Assembly (NCBI GenBank): GCA_017441585.1
Contig: JAFRWW010000033.1
Span: 1 to 64,000, forward strand
Origin: Lachnospiraceae bacterium
Lineage (GTDB): Bacteria; Bacillota; Clostridia; Lachnospirales; Lachnospiraceae
DNA length: 64,000 bases
Direction of reading: 5' to 3'
In this document: piece by piece, positions 1 through 7,765 of the stretch
How the letters are laid out: the number at the start of each line of letters is the position of its first letter
Position numbering within the stretch: the first letter of the stretch is position 1
Program-made: the position numbers and the translations under genes
The notes under the pieces: generated by a model
What the model was told of the DNA's origin: nothing
The model's input: the letters and a program-made list of their open reading frames with translations, nothing else
The model's database searches: none

Positions 1-1
1 A

Positions 2-346
2 ATTTATAATAAGTTACTTTCCGATAAACTTGAAGCCAATTTGGGCTATGTCTATGAAAATGTCGTTGCCCAGATGCTTGTTGCCAAAGGAAATAATCTG
101 TTCTATTACACGATGGAAAGTGATTCATCCAATCATTTGTATGAGATAGATTTTCTGACTTCGGTGGGAAATAAGATTTGTCCTATAGAGGTGAAATCGG
201 GAAATTACAGAGGACATAAGTCGTTGGATGTGTTTTGTGATAAATTCAGGAGTCGTATATGCGAAAAATACGTTGTTCATACGAAAGAATATAAGAGGGA
301 AAATGGTATTAGTTATATCCCGGTATACATGGTACCGTTTTTATAA
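2..346 (+). CDS. C-terminal part of a DUF4143-type ATP-binding protein (5' end outside window)
   Basis: The reading frame is open from the first bases of the window, so this is the end of a longer gene. The first possible start inside the window (TTG at 41) has no ribosome site and is not the real start. The visible 114 residues contain an EIDFL...IPIEVK-like stretch (here YEIDFLTS...CPIEVKSG), typical of the PD-(D/E)XK-like C-terminal DUF4143 domain that follows an AAA ATPase domain in proteins abundant in gut Firmicutes and Bacteroidetes. What is seen is the acidic-hydrophobic-EVK core; the ATPase half cannot be checked. The function of these proteins is not established. The gene ends 128 bases before the next one, and no clear terminator was seen. 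Confidence 0.7.
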   Translation: MYNKLLSDKLEANLGYVYENVVAQMLVAKGNNLFYYTMESDSSNHLYEIDFLTSVGNKICPIEVKSGNYRGHKSLDVFCDKFRSRICEKYVVHTKEYKRENGISYIPVYMVPFL

Positions 347-474
347 AAGGTTGTGACATTATAGCATTGAAGAAATGTGACAGGTGAAAAAATGCAGAGT
401 GGTGCAGAAGAATTGGCTTTGAGTCTTGACTAAAGACTTAATGGTAAAGTGACTAAAAAAGGTACTTATTAAGT

Positions 475-1227
475 ATGAAAACCGAAAGTACGCGTTATAA
501 CCTCATAGATTCTATTCGTGGTCTTACCATAATCAGCATGGTCCTTTTTCATACCTGCTGGGATCTGGTGTATTTCGGCGTGCTCTCGCCGGAGTTCATG
601 AAGGCGCTTCCCGCAGTCATTTGGCAAAAGAGCATATGCTGTACTTTTATATTTATATCAGGTTTTGTTTTCTGTCTCGGAAAGCATCATATAAAGCACG
701 GCCTGGTCACCCTTGGCTGTGGCGTGCTCATAACTCTGGTTACCTGTATTCTGATGCCCGATGCAAAGGATGTATTCGGAGTACTTTGGCTTTTGGGTAT
801 CAGCACTTTTATCGGTATTCTTGTGCACAGAGCGCTAAGAAAAAATGAGATCCTATCACCTATGGTTCTGATAATTTCTTTTATTCTTTTTATCCTGTTC
901 CAGAATCTGGTGAAGGGATATATCGGGATTGGAAGCACTGTATTCATAAGCCTTCCCCCCGCATTATACAGGAATTATCTCACGACACTTTTTGGATTCC
1001 CCTTCGCCGGTTTTTCATCATCGGATTATTTTCCTATTTTCCCCTGGAGTTTATTGTATATATGCGGTCTTTGTTCATATCTTATCTTTTGTAAAAAAGA
1101 AGGAGCCATGAAGCATCTTAGAAAAGATGTACCTGCCCTTTCTTTTATCGGCAGGCATTCTCTTTTGATCTACATGCTTCATCAGCCCCTTGTCTTTGGT
1201 ATGTTATACTTGATCACTTCTTTCTGA
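475..1227 (+). CDS. Membrane acyltransferase-like protein, DUF1624/HGSNAT family
   Basis: This 250-residue integral membrane protein starts with the signature NLIDSIRGLTIISMVLFHTCWDL, in which the D-x-x-R-G and the histidine of the first membrane helix match the heparan-alpha-glucosaminide N-acetyltransferase catalytic family (DUF1624). A second histidine lies in the last helix (YMLHQPLVFG). About seven hydrophobic segments are visible, so it should sit in the cytoplasmic membrane. By family analogy it could transfer an acetyl or acyl group across the membrane to a surface sugar, but no substrate can be named. The ribosome site is weak; the ATG is chosen because it gives the family's usual N-terminus. 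It converges with the NlpC/P60 gene on the other strand with no obvious terminator between them. Confidence 0.75.
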   Translation: MKTESTRYNLIDSIRGLTIISMVLFHTCWDLVYFGVLSPEFMKALPAVIWQKSICCTFIFISGFVFCLGKHHIKHGLVTLGCGVLITLVTCILMPDAKDVFGVLWLLGISTFIGILVHRALRKNEILSPMVLIISFILFILFQNLVKGYIGIGSTVFISLPPALYRNYLTTLFGFPFAGFSSSDYFPIFPWSLLYICGLCSYLIFCKKEGAMKHLRKDVPALSFIGRHSLLIYMLHQPLVFGMLYLITSF

Positions 1228-1303
1228 TCAAATCCGGTTACATATTTTTGTCAGTTCATTCTTATCCGGCTGCACTTATTTGATCGATTTAAACCGGTTG
1301 AAC

Positions 1304-3577
1304 CTATTTGACCTTCACGCTGATCCTGTATTTTTTATCCAGATATTCGTAGCTTATCTTCAGTTTGTTTTTAGATCCGGCGTTTACCAAAAGCGTGTTT
1401 CCGGATACGGATGAATTGTTAAGAGCGTCTTTTTCGACATATAGTTTTCCACCGTCGATCTGTGTGCCGAAGAGATCTTTCACGGTGAGTGCCTTTATAG
1501 TATTTGCCGAAACGCCGATGGTCTTTGCGCTCTTTTGCGCCTTGGGCATATCTACCGTAAAGTTCACCTTATACACTGAGCCGTCCGTCATATTAAAGGT
1601 AACAGTACCGCTCTTTTTTAGGGTTACAGTGGCCAGACCGTTCTTCTTGTCGATCTTCACTTTCGCCACGGATCTGTCGCAGTCCACACTGTTTACGGAT
1701 ACCTTTGTGGTGATGACAGATTTTTTGATGCAGGATACGGACAGGGTGTCCACTCCGGAAGCCTTTACGTTTGTGAAGTCGATATATAGTTTCTTAATGG
1801 ACCGATGGAAGGTATCAAGGGCCAGAGTGTCTGAGGAAGAGGCGAAGCTTTGTCCCTTCATGGGGGATACGCGTTTTGTTTTTTCAGGGGTCGGTGCGGG
1901 CTCAGGCTCAGGCTTATCATTTTTGCCTGCGGCATCGTCCGCAATGTTCTTAAGCACCAGGTCATAGTTCTCCTTTGATATGGGCATCACAGCTGTGGTT
2001 ATGTTGGAAAGCCAGGTGGTGCCGTTTCTTCTTCTGACACTTAAGGGGTTAAGGAGTACTGAATACATGCTGTTTACCTTAACTTCTCCCACGCTGTCGG
2101 ATAGTGAGCCTGTATCTGAGATCACATAGGCCATGCCGTCAACGGTTCCGGTATAGATGGTGGTGTGCCCGGGGAAATACAGGAGGGTGCCGGTGGGCAT
2201 GCGGTAGATGGCTTTAAGCTTTTGCTCATCCGTCATGTTTTCAAGTGAGAAGGCCCTGCCCGGAACCAGCTGCTGCCAGCTGGTATTTCTGGGAAGGTAC
2301 AGTCCAAAGCACTTGTACACGTTTCTGGTGAAAAGAGAGCAATCCATGGAATCCAGCATTCCGCCCCAGCCGTAGCGGTCTCCCAGAGAGTTGAAGGCCA
2401 CGTCCATTATGTTGGCCCGGGTCATGGGAAGGTAGCCCTCATGCACATCATAGTGCTGGGAGATGAAAGCATATCTTTTTACATATTTTCCGTCTTCATC
2501 CCTGGTGGGAAGGTATACCACATAGTTATTCCAGCTGCCTCTTTCGATAAAGGAATCAGGCATTTCATCTTTGGGCACGCTTTTTAGTATGGTGGCAAAG
2601 GTGAGCTTTACTTCCGAAGTGTCGGGAATATATACGGAGGGTTCAAGCCTGATCTGGTTCTGTGTCACTATGACAAAATCATCTGCCTTTGGATCCACCT
2701 TCCATGCGTCCAGCCACTCATCTTTGTCTTTGCATACGGCCAGGTCATTTGCATCTACCCAGCCCGTACAGTTGTCGGAATATCCCCAGTAGAAATCATT
2801 TCCGCTCACGGTGGTTTTCTGTTTTATGATAAAGGGCTCGTTTACGTTTATGGCTGAGTTTATATTTTCGTCATCGCCGTCTGTGGCAGAAAAACCGATA
2901 TACTCAGCGACAGGTACGATCTTAAGAGGCGTTCTTTTTACCGCGACGGCGTATTGAATTTCTCTTTCCTCGTCATCGTAACCATTTTCGCTTATGGACC
3001 TATAGAGGTTCAGGCAGTAGCTCGTGGAATCGTCGATGAGCTTCTGGTCGGCGTAAAAATTTTTACGTCCCCAGATCCTGCTGTCGGTGCTGCTTAGCAT
3101 GCAGTTTGCCAGAGTTTCCTTAAGCTTAAGGGCGTTGTAGGTTACGGGCATGTTTTCCAGATCGTTCATGTTGGTGCCTTTGGTATGCAGGGTGTCTTCA
3201 TTGAGCTTTTGGATCTCATCCATGGTTTCAAGGACGGGATCTGTAGGATCAAAGCCTTCATTTTTGTCATACCAGTATTCGGAATGGCACATTTCCTCAG
3301 TCACTCCCGAGGCTGTATCCACCGATCCCAGTATCTCTTCCCGGCTGTTTTCCTCACGGTCGTTTTCTTTTCGGTCATTTTCCCCCCGGTTGTTTTCTTT
3401 TTGGCTGCTCTCATCGCAATATGAGGGATCATCATTTTCGGAACTTACATAGACGATCTCTTCGGAGGTGTGCCCGTCTGCAAAAGGTACTGATGCAGCG
3501 TATGCCGGATGGGCACTGCCCAGTATCATAGTTGTACTTAGAAGCAGGGCTGTTTTTTTGATATGTTTTTTTCTCAT
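1304..3577 (-). CDS. Secreted SH3 / NlpC-P60 peptidoglycan hydrolase with C-terminal Ig-like region
   Basis: This is a 757-residue exported protein. Residues 1-28 form a signal peptide (KKHIKK, hydrophobic core, AYA cleavage site). A charged low-complexity linker follows (about 58-82, with repeated ENDRE/ENNRG units). The middle (about 90-380) matches the N-terminal stabilising and SH3b1 domains that precede NlpC/P60 in clostridial enzymes. The NlpC/P60 domain has DRYGWGG...DCSLF with the likely nucleophile Cys413 and a conserved His at about 471 (FPGHTTIY). By family it would cut D-Glu to diamino acid bonds in peptidoglycan stem peptides. After a Pro-rich linker (about 555-570), roughly 190 residues of beta-rich sequence look like Ig-like wall or surface modules. 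A GAGGAG ribosome site precedes ATG 3577. It is longer than most YkfC-like enzymes. Confidence 0.85.
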   Translation of the reverse strand: MRKKHIKKTALLLSTTMILGSAHPAYAASVPFADGHTSEEIVYVSSENDDPSYCDESSQKENNRGENDRKENDREENSREEILGSVDTASGVTEEMCHSEYWYDKNEGFDPTDPVLETMDEIQKLNEDTLHTKGTNMNDLENMPVTYNALKLKETLANCMLSSTDSRIWGRKNFYADQKLIDDSTSYCLNLYRSISENGYDDEEREIQYAVAVKRTPLKIVPVAEYIGFSATDGDDENINSAINVNEPFIIKQKTTVSGNDFYWGYSDNCTGWVDANDLAVCKDKDEWLDAWKVDPKADDFVIVTQNQIRLEPSVYIPDTSEVKLTFATILKSVPKDEMPDSFIERGSWNNYVVYLPTRDEDGKYVKRYAFISQHYDVHEGYLPMTRANIMDVAFNSLGDRYGWGGMLDSMDCSLFTRNVYKCFGLYLPRNTSWQQLVPGRAFSLENMTDEQKLKAIYRMPTGTLLYFPGHTTIYTGTVDGMAYVISDTGSLSDSVGEVKVNSMYSVLLNPLSVRRRNGTTWLSNITTAVMPISKENYDLVLKNIADDAAGKNDKPEPEPAPTPEKTKRVSPMKGQSFASSSDTLALDTFHRSIKKLYIDFTNVKASGVDTLSVSCIKKSVITTKVSVNSVDCDRSVAKVKIDKKNGLATVTLKKSGTVTFNMTDGSVYKVNFTVDMPKAQKSAKTIGVSANTIKALTVKDLFGTQIDGGKLYVEKDALNNSSVSGNTLLVNAGSKNKLKISYEYLDKKYRISVKVK

Positions 3578-3633
3578 GGTTTACTCCTCTATAAATCGTA
3601 ATTTATTTCTGACTGACTAATTTACAGTCATTT

Positions 3634-3779
3634 ACTAAAGCTTCCCACATGATGATAAAATAGGCAATTTATGTCATTCTGAGCGCAGCGAAGAATCTTT
3701 ATAAAGATGACCTTTTTAAATCATTTAACTCTTTCAGGATCCTTCGTTTCACTCAGGATGACATGTGGGAAGTTTTAGT
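3634..3779. mobile_element. MITE-like palindromic element, copy 1
   Basis: The two ends are inverted repeats, ACTAAAGCTTCCCACATG (3634-3651) and CATGTGGGAAGTTTTAGT (3762-3779), which differ at one position. Inside lie an outward pair of the dispersed repeat (GTCATTCTGAGCGCAGCGAA at 3673, and its relative GATCCTTCG...CTCAGGATGAC ending at 3762). The string AGTCATTTACT occurs on both sides (3626-3636 and 3777-3787) and could include a target-site duplication. A second, diverged copy lies at 49655-49829. It contains no coding capacity. It fills most of the left half of the 486-base gap between 3577 and 4064. Confidence 0.6.
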
Positions 3780-3856
3780 CATTTACTTTGAATCGATCTG
3801 CAAAAATTTAACTTATAAAGTATATCATTCTTTTTCTCATTTGCAAGGCAAAACTG

Positions 3857-3865
3857 TGGTATAAT
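3857..3865 (+). promoter_or_regulatory. Extended -10 promoter for the ATPase-like/hydrolase gene
   Basis: TGG followed by TATAAT (3860-3865) is an extended -10 element; the -35 region is poor, as is common for this promoter type. A small hairpin (ATCGT/ACGAT, 3874-3887) lies at the start of the likely transcript. The leader to ATG 4064 would be about 190 bases and contains three further repeat copies. Confidence 0.45.
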
Positions 3866-3913
3866 ACATTGTAATCGTAAAAACGATCAGTCGGTCATAG
3901 TGATATATGAAAA

Positions 3914-4022
3914 AAGATCCTTCGGCTAAAGCCTCAGGATGACCTTTGTTGTTATCATTCTGAGGACTGTAGTGACAAAGAATCTTTTCGCTGTTGTCAT
4001 TCTGAGAGTAGGGAAGAATATT
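3914..4022. repeat. Three adjacent copies of the dispersed palindromic repeat
   Basis: AAGATCCTTCGGCTAAAGCC followed by TCAGGATGAC (3914-3943), then two forward-oriented degenerate units starting ATCATTCTGAG (3954) and TGTCATTCTGAG (about 3995). They belong to the same family as the copies at 10583, 17927, 25551, 28080, 47996 and 56255. Together with the element at 3634 they leave little unique sequence in this intergenic gap. Confidence 0.75.
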
Positions 4023-4063
4023 GATAGACTAAGCATATTTTAAGAATGTGAGGAGGAATAAAA

Positions 4064-5614
4064 ATGCAGGATTTTATGATGGGTCTGGACTGGAGCGTTC
4101 CGGTTGCGGATCTCAAAAGATCGGTAATGGAGGCTGTACAGGATTATTCTGATAATAACGTTCTTAGTGCAAAGGATGGCAGACATCTTTGTCTGGCCGC
4201 TGAAGAGACGATGGAGATGCTCAGTCTCCTTAAGGACAGACGCCCCGGCAAACTGTGTATTGTGCCGGATGAAAACGGGGTGGTGCTCCGGCTGACCACG
4301 GATTCGTATCCCGGTGGCGATCATTTGTCCGAGCAGGTAGATTTTGAAAAAGAACAGGGCGTCACCGGTAAACTTCGTCTCATCTATGAGTGTGGTTTTG
4401 AAGGACTTGAGAAGAATGCATCATCCGCAGAGGAAATCGGCGTGCGAAAGGCTGAGCCTTCGGATCTTAAGGCTATGGGTCTTGACTCATCTTCGGAAGC
4501 GTATGTATGGTCACTTCAGTCTTATAACATCACAGTCTTTGACCATACCATAGAGGATGACGCAAAGGAATGGCTGGAGATCAGTCATTCCATCCTGGCC
4601 AATCTGTCTGATGATATAAGGCTCTTTGTTTTCCCCGATAAAACTGAACTTAATGTGCGTCTTAGCATAGGGCAGGAGGGGGGCACCGGTGAGTATGCCA
4701 TCAGCCATGAGTTTGATGCCCTCAGAAAACTCCCCGTATTTAAGACTCCTTTCCAGGTGAAGATGATCCAGCTGATATATGGCGGACTGGTCAGAAAACA
4801 GAAATCAAAGCCCGGGCTTGAGATCAAAAAGTTCACGGTGCCCACCGGTCATTCAAAGAAAGGACAGATCACGGTTTTGGAGTATCGCCCGGAATCCGTA
4901 TCCGCTGACAGTCCTGCTGTGATCTTTTATCATGGCGGCGCGGATCTTTTCCCCGCCTTGCCTTATCATTATAAACTGTCGGAGAAAATAGCCACGAAGG
5001 CGGGCTGTCGCGTATTTCTGACTATGCAGGATCTGGCGCCTAAGTATAATCCCCCCATACAGATACTGGAGGGAATTGACATATATCGCTATCTTTTTGA
5101 AAATGAAGAGCATAAGGTGAGTCCTGACAAAGTTGCCGTGATGGGAGACAGCTCCGGCGGGACACTGGCTGCGGCGGTGGCGCTTCTGGCAAGAGACGGT
5201 ATGGTACCTCTGCCTAAGGGACAACTTCTTTTGTATCCCAGTCTTGACATGAGATATAATACTCCTTCTATGAAGAAATATACGGATGTGCCGATAATTA
5301 ATACAGAGGCCATCAATTCATACAGGAATATCGTGCATTCGGACTGGTCTTTTGGAAATAAGTATTATATGTCTCCCGCGGAGGCCAAAACCTTTGAAGG
5401 ACTTTGCGATACCTATGTGGAGACGACGGAGTTTGATCCGCTTCATGACGAGGGTGTGGAGTACGCCAAAAAACTGAAGGCAGCAGGAGTAAACGTCATA
5501 TTAAATGAGACAAAGGGAACGGTGCACTCCTTTGATATGGCGGACAACAGCAGTATAGTGGAAGCGGCTGTTGAAAGCCGTGTTGAATTTTTGAATAAGC
5601 TGTTTCATGATTGA
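4064..5614 (+). CDS. Alpha/beta hydrolase with an N-terminal anti-sigma-kinase-like (HATPase) region
   Basis: This 516-residue protein has a clear C-terminal hydrolase of the hormone-sensitive-lipase/esterase type: oxyanion motif HGG at 290-292, nucleophile motif GDSSGG (Ser363), Asp458 in FDPLHDE and His488 in TVHSF. The first 200 residues are not part of that fold. HLCLAAEETMEML (about 41-53) and the later LEISHSILANL (about 171-181) resemble the first helix of GHKL ATPases of the RsbW/SpoIIAB class, but without a clean ATP-binding asparagine, so this half may be a degenerate regulatory or dimer domain. Ribosome site AGGAGG, nine bases upstream. It is followed 76 bases later by the GGDEF gene, perhaps co-transcribed. 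Substrate unknown; the hydrolase call is firm, the N-terminal call is inference. Confidence 0.75.
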   Translation: MQDFMMGLDWSVPVADLKRSVMEAVQDYSDNNVLSAKDGRHLCLAAEETMEMLSLLKDRRPGKLCIVPDENGVVLRLTTDSYPGGDHLSEQVDFEKEQGVTGKLRLIYECGFEGLEKNASSAEEIGVRKAEPSDLKAMGLDSSSEAYVWSLQSYNITVFDHTIEDDAKEWLEISHSILANLSDDIRLFVFPDKTELNVRLSIGQEGGTGEYAISHEFDALRKLPVFKTPFQVKMIQLIYGGLVRKQKSKPGLEIKKFTVPTGHSKKGQITVLEYRPESVSADSPAVIFYHGGADLFPALPYHYKLSEKIATKAGCRVFLTMQDLAPKYNPPIQILEGIDIYRYLFENEEHKVSPDKVAVMGDSSGGTLAAAVALLARDGMVPLPKGQLLLYPSLDMRYNTPSMKKYTDVPIINTEAINSYRNIVHSDWSFGNKYYMSPAEAKTFEGLCDTYVETTEFDPLHDEGVEYAKKLKAAGVNVILNETKGTVHSFDMADNSSIVEAAVESRVEFLNKLFHD

Positions 5615-5690
5615 ACGTTGAAGCCTGAAAGCATAAAAGGCTTAACGGAATAAGTGTGATCGGAAACGTTTTGTGATCAGGAAGTGAAAT

Positions 5691-7556
5691 ATGATCGGAA
5701 CATACAGGATAATCACATTATGTACATCGAGGATATATGATCCCCAGATTCACAGTTTTATAGAAATCTTTAATGAACTGATAAAGAAATCCGGAATGAG
5801 GCTTTTGGTCTTTTCCCTGGATACGGATCTTTACTGGAGAGAGGATGATTATGTCGCTGAGGCGGAGGTCTTCAGGTTCATCCCCTATGAGAGATCGGAT
5901 ATCATCGTCATAATGGATGAAAAGATAAAGAGCAGCCGGATCTCACAAAAGATAATCACAAAGGCCAATGCCCATGGTAAGCCGGTGATCGTTCTGGACG
6001 GAAGTTATCCGGGATGTTATAACATCCGGTTTGACTTTGCCTCCGGTTTTGAGATGGTGGTTCGTCATGTGATTGAAAAGCACGGAGTGAGGAATCCTCA
6101 TTTCATGGCGGGTATCAAGGGAAATAAATTCTCCGAAGAGAGGCAGGGAGTCTTCAAAAAAGTCATAGAGGAAAACGGCATTCCTTTTTCCGACGACATG
6201 GTAAGTTACGGGGATTTCTGGGCTGAGCCTGCCAGAGCGGCGATGCAGGAAGTGTTAAAAAGAGTACGTCTTCCCGGGGCTGTCATATGTGCCAATGACA
6301 TAATGGCCTTTAATGTATGTGATGTCTTAAGGGAGGCCGGTATAAGCGTTCCGGAGCAGATAATAGTGACTGGGTTTGACGGATATGATGAAGCATACAT
6401 CACTTCCCCTGCGCTGACCACGGTGGACTGTTCGCTTGTGGAAATGGCTCAGGCCACTTCAGCGGCGGTAATGGAAATAGTTGCCGGCGGGACTCCTGCC
6501 GCAGAGCAGCTGGTGGTACCTACTTTGGTAAAGAATGAATCCTGTGGATGTCCCCGTTGTAAAAAGCGTTTACAACGGGCTGTCAATCGTTTCAACAATG
6601 GGTTTTACCGGTATCAGGACGATATCCGCATAATGCATAATACAATTTCCAATCTGATGACGGTCAGATCTTTGGATGAAGCCGTCTCATTTATTCATAA
6701 TAAATATACACAAAGAACCTGTATGATAGTAAAGCAGCGCTGCTTCTTATCAGACCGCAGCTTTTTCCAGGATGATGATCATGAGGGAGAAGATGAATTT
6801 GTCCTGTTTTATGATCCTTTGATGAAGACGGATGAACCTGTTCCTTTTGATACGAAAGAGGTGATCCCTTATATTGAGGAGCGCCTTGAAGCGGGCTATC
6901 CCCTGCTTATCCAATCCATTGATTATATGAACCGATCCATGGGTTACCTGTGTTACTTTTTTGATTCATACAACATTACGGAATACGGAAAGACAGCCAA
7001 CATCACAGAGATGGTGAGCATGGGTCTGGGCGGCTATGTGACGCTTCAGTATCAGAGATATCTGGCCAAAAAAGTGGAAGACATATATAAATACGATATG
7101 CTCACCGGTCTGAATACGAGAGTGGCTTTTCAGATGGCTTTTGACGAGCTCAAGGCCGTGCCGGAGGATCAGGGAAAAGATCTGGTGGTGGTAATGGCTG
7201 ATCTGGACAATCTGAAAAGGATAAATGATAAGTTTGGTCACAGTGCCGGTGACTGTGCCATAGCTTCCGTGGCGCATGCGCTTATGGATGCCTGTCCGCC
7301 GAATTCGTTGTTCATGCGCTTTGGCGGTGATGAGATGCTGGCGCTGATACCCGGAGAGACTTCGGGAGACGGTATTCAGGACAGGATAGAGGACTATCTG
7401 GCGGATTTATCCAGGGAACATGGCTTTAAGATATCTGCCAGTGTGGGCGTATACACCACGAATATTGACAGAAATCTGGATATTGAAGAATTGATCTCAA
7501 AGGCTGATGAGGACATGTATACTATCAAGCGTTCGCATCATTCGGAAATGGGATAA
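5691..7556 (+). CDS. Periplasmic-binding-protein-like sensor fused to GGDEF diguanylate cyclase
   Basis: This 621-residue protein starts directly with a LacI/GalR-type sugar receptor domain (about 5-270; ICANDIMAFNVCDVL and VTGFDGYDEA...LTTVDCS are diagnostic), with no helix-turn-helix and no signal or membrane segment, so it should act in the cytosol. A Cys cluster (CGCPRCKK, about 285-292) joins it to a middle region of about 150 residues of GAF-like size. The GGDEF domain follows (about 465-615): YDMLTGL, MADLDNLKRINDKFGHSAGD, and the active-site loop GGDEM at 545-549, where Met replaces Phe. No RxxD product-inhibition site is seen five residues upstream. By family it makes cyclic di-GMP in response to a bound small molecule. 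AGGAAG precedes ATG 5691. Confidence 0.85.
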   Translation: MIGTYRIITLCTSRIYDPQIHSFIEIFNELIKKSGMRLLVFSLDTDLYWREDDYVAEAEVFRFIPYERSDIIVIMDEKIKSSRISQKIITKANAHGKPVIVLDGSYPGCYNIRFDFASGFEMVVRHVIEKHGVRNPHFMAGIKGNKFSEERQGVFKKVIEENGIPFSDDMVSYGDFWAEPARAAMQEVLKRVRLPGAVICANDIMAFNVCDVLREAGISVPEQIIVTGFDGYDEAYITSPALTTVDCSLVEMAQATSAAVMEIVAGGTPAAEQLVVPTLVKNESCGCPRCKKRLQRAVNRFNNGFYRYQDDIRIMHNTISNLMTVRSLDEAVSFIHNKYTQRTCMIVKQRCFLSDRSFFQDDDHEGEDEFVLFYDPLMKTDEPVPFDTKEVIPYIEERLEAGYPLLIQSIDYMNRSMGYLCYFFDSYNITEYGKTANITEMVSMGLGGYVTLQYQRYLAKKVEDIYKYDMLTGLNTRVAFQMAFDELKAVPEDQGKDLVVVMADLDNLKRINDKFGHSAGDCAIASVAHALMDACPPNSLFMRFGGDEMLALIPGETSGDGIQDRIEDYLADLSREHGFKISASVGVYTTNIDRNLDIEELISKADEDMYTIKRSHHSEMG

Positions 7557-7565
7557 ATTATCTAC

Positions 7566-7593
7566 TTGACATTTGTGGTGGTTTTGTTATAAA
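7566..7593 (+). promoter_or_regulatory. Promoter of tRNA-Arg
   Basis: TTGACA (7566-7571), 16-base spacer, TATAAA (7588-7593). It lies 35 bases upstream of the tRNA and nine bases after the GGDEF stop codon. Confidence 0.75.
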
Positions 7594-7627
7594 ATCTCAA
7601 TGTTGCTCGCATAAGTGGCGACGGTTT

Positions 7628-7701
7628 GTGCGCTTAGCTCAGCTGGATAGAGCGTTTGGCTACGGACCAAAAGGTCGGGGGTTCGAATCCTCTAGCGCAC
7701 G
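7628..7701 (+). tRNA. tRNA-Arg (anticodon ACG)
   Basis: A full cloverleaf can be drawn: acceptor GTGCGCT/AGCGCAC, D-arm GCTC/GAGC, anticodon stem TTTGG/CCAAA with loop CTACGGA (anticodon ACG, normally modified to ICG), T-loop TTCGAAT, discriminator G. The CCA end is not encoded. The acceptor 3' strand is also the left end of a long inverted repeat with the downstream terminator region. Confidence 0.95.
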
Positions 7702-7711
7702 GTTTAAGAGA

Positions 7712-7740
7712 AAAGGCAGGACATTAAGTCCTGCCTTTTT
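7712..7740. terminator. Bidirectional terminator between tRNA-Arg and the symporter gene
   Basis: Perfect 11-base stem AAAGGCAGGAC (7712-7722) / GTCCTGCCTTT (7728-7738) with loop ATTAA, followed by T residues on the plus strand and A residues before it for the minus strand. The homology continues outward, so 7692-7722 and 7728-7757 form a near-perfect inverted repeat of about 30 bases that includes CTAGCGCAC of the tRNA. Confidence 0.85.
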
Positions 7741-7765
7741 CTTAAGCCGTGCGCTAGGGTTTTTA

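Noticed and set aside
1365..1967. 200-codon open frame antisense to the NlpC/P60 gene
   Set aside because: Typical shadow frame; no ribosome site and no plausible domain.
3634..4022. CRISPR-like array from closely spaced repeats
   Set aside because: Repeats are in both orientations, diverged and irregularly spaced, with no cas genes; they belong to the dispersed palindrome family.
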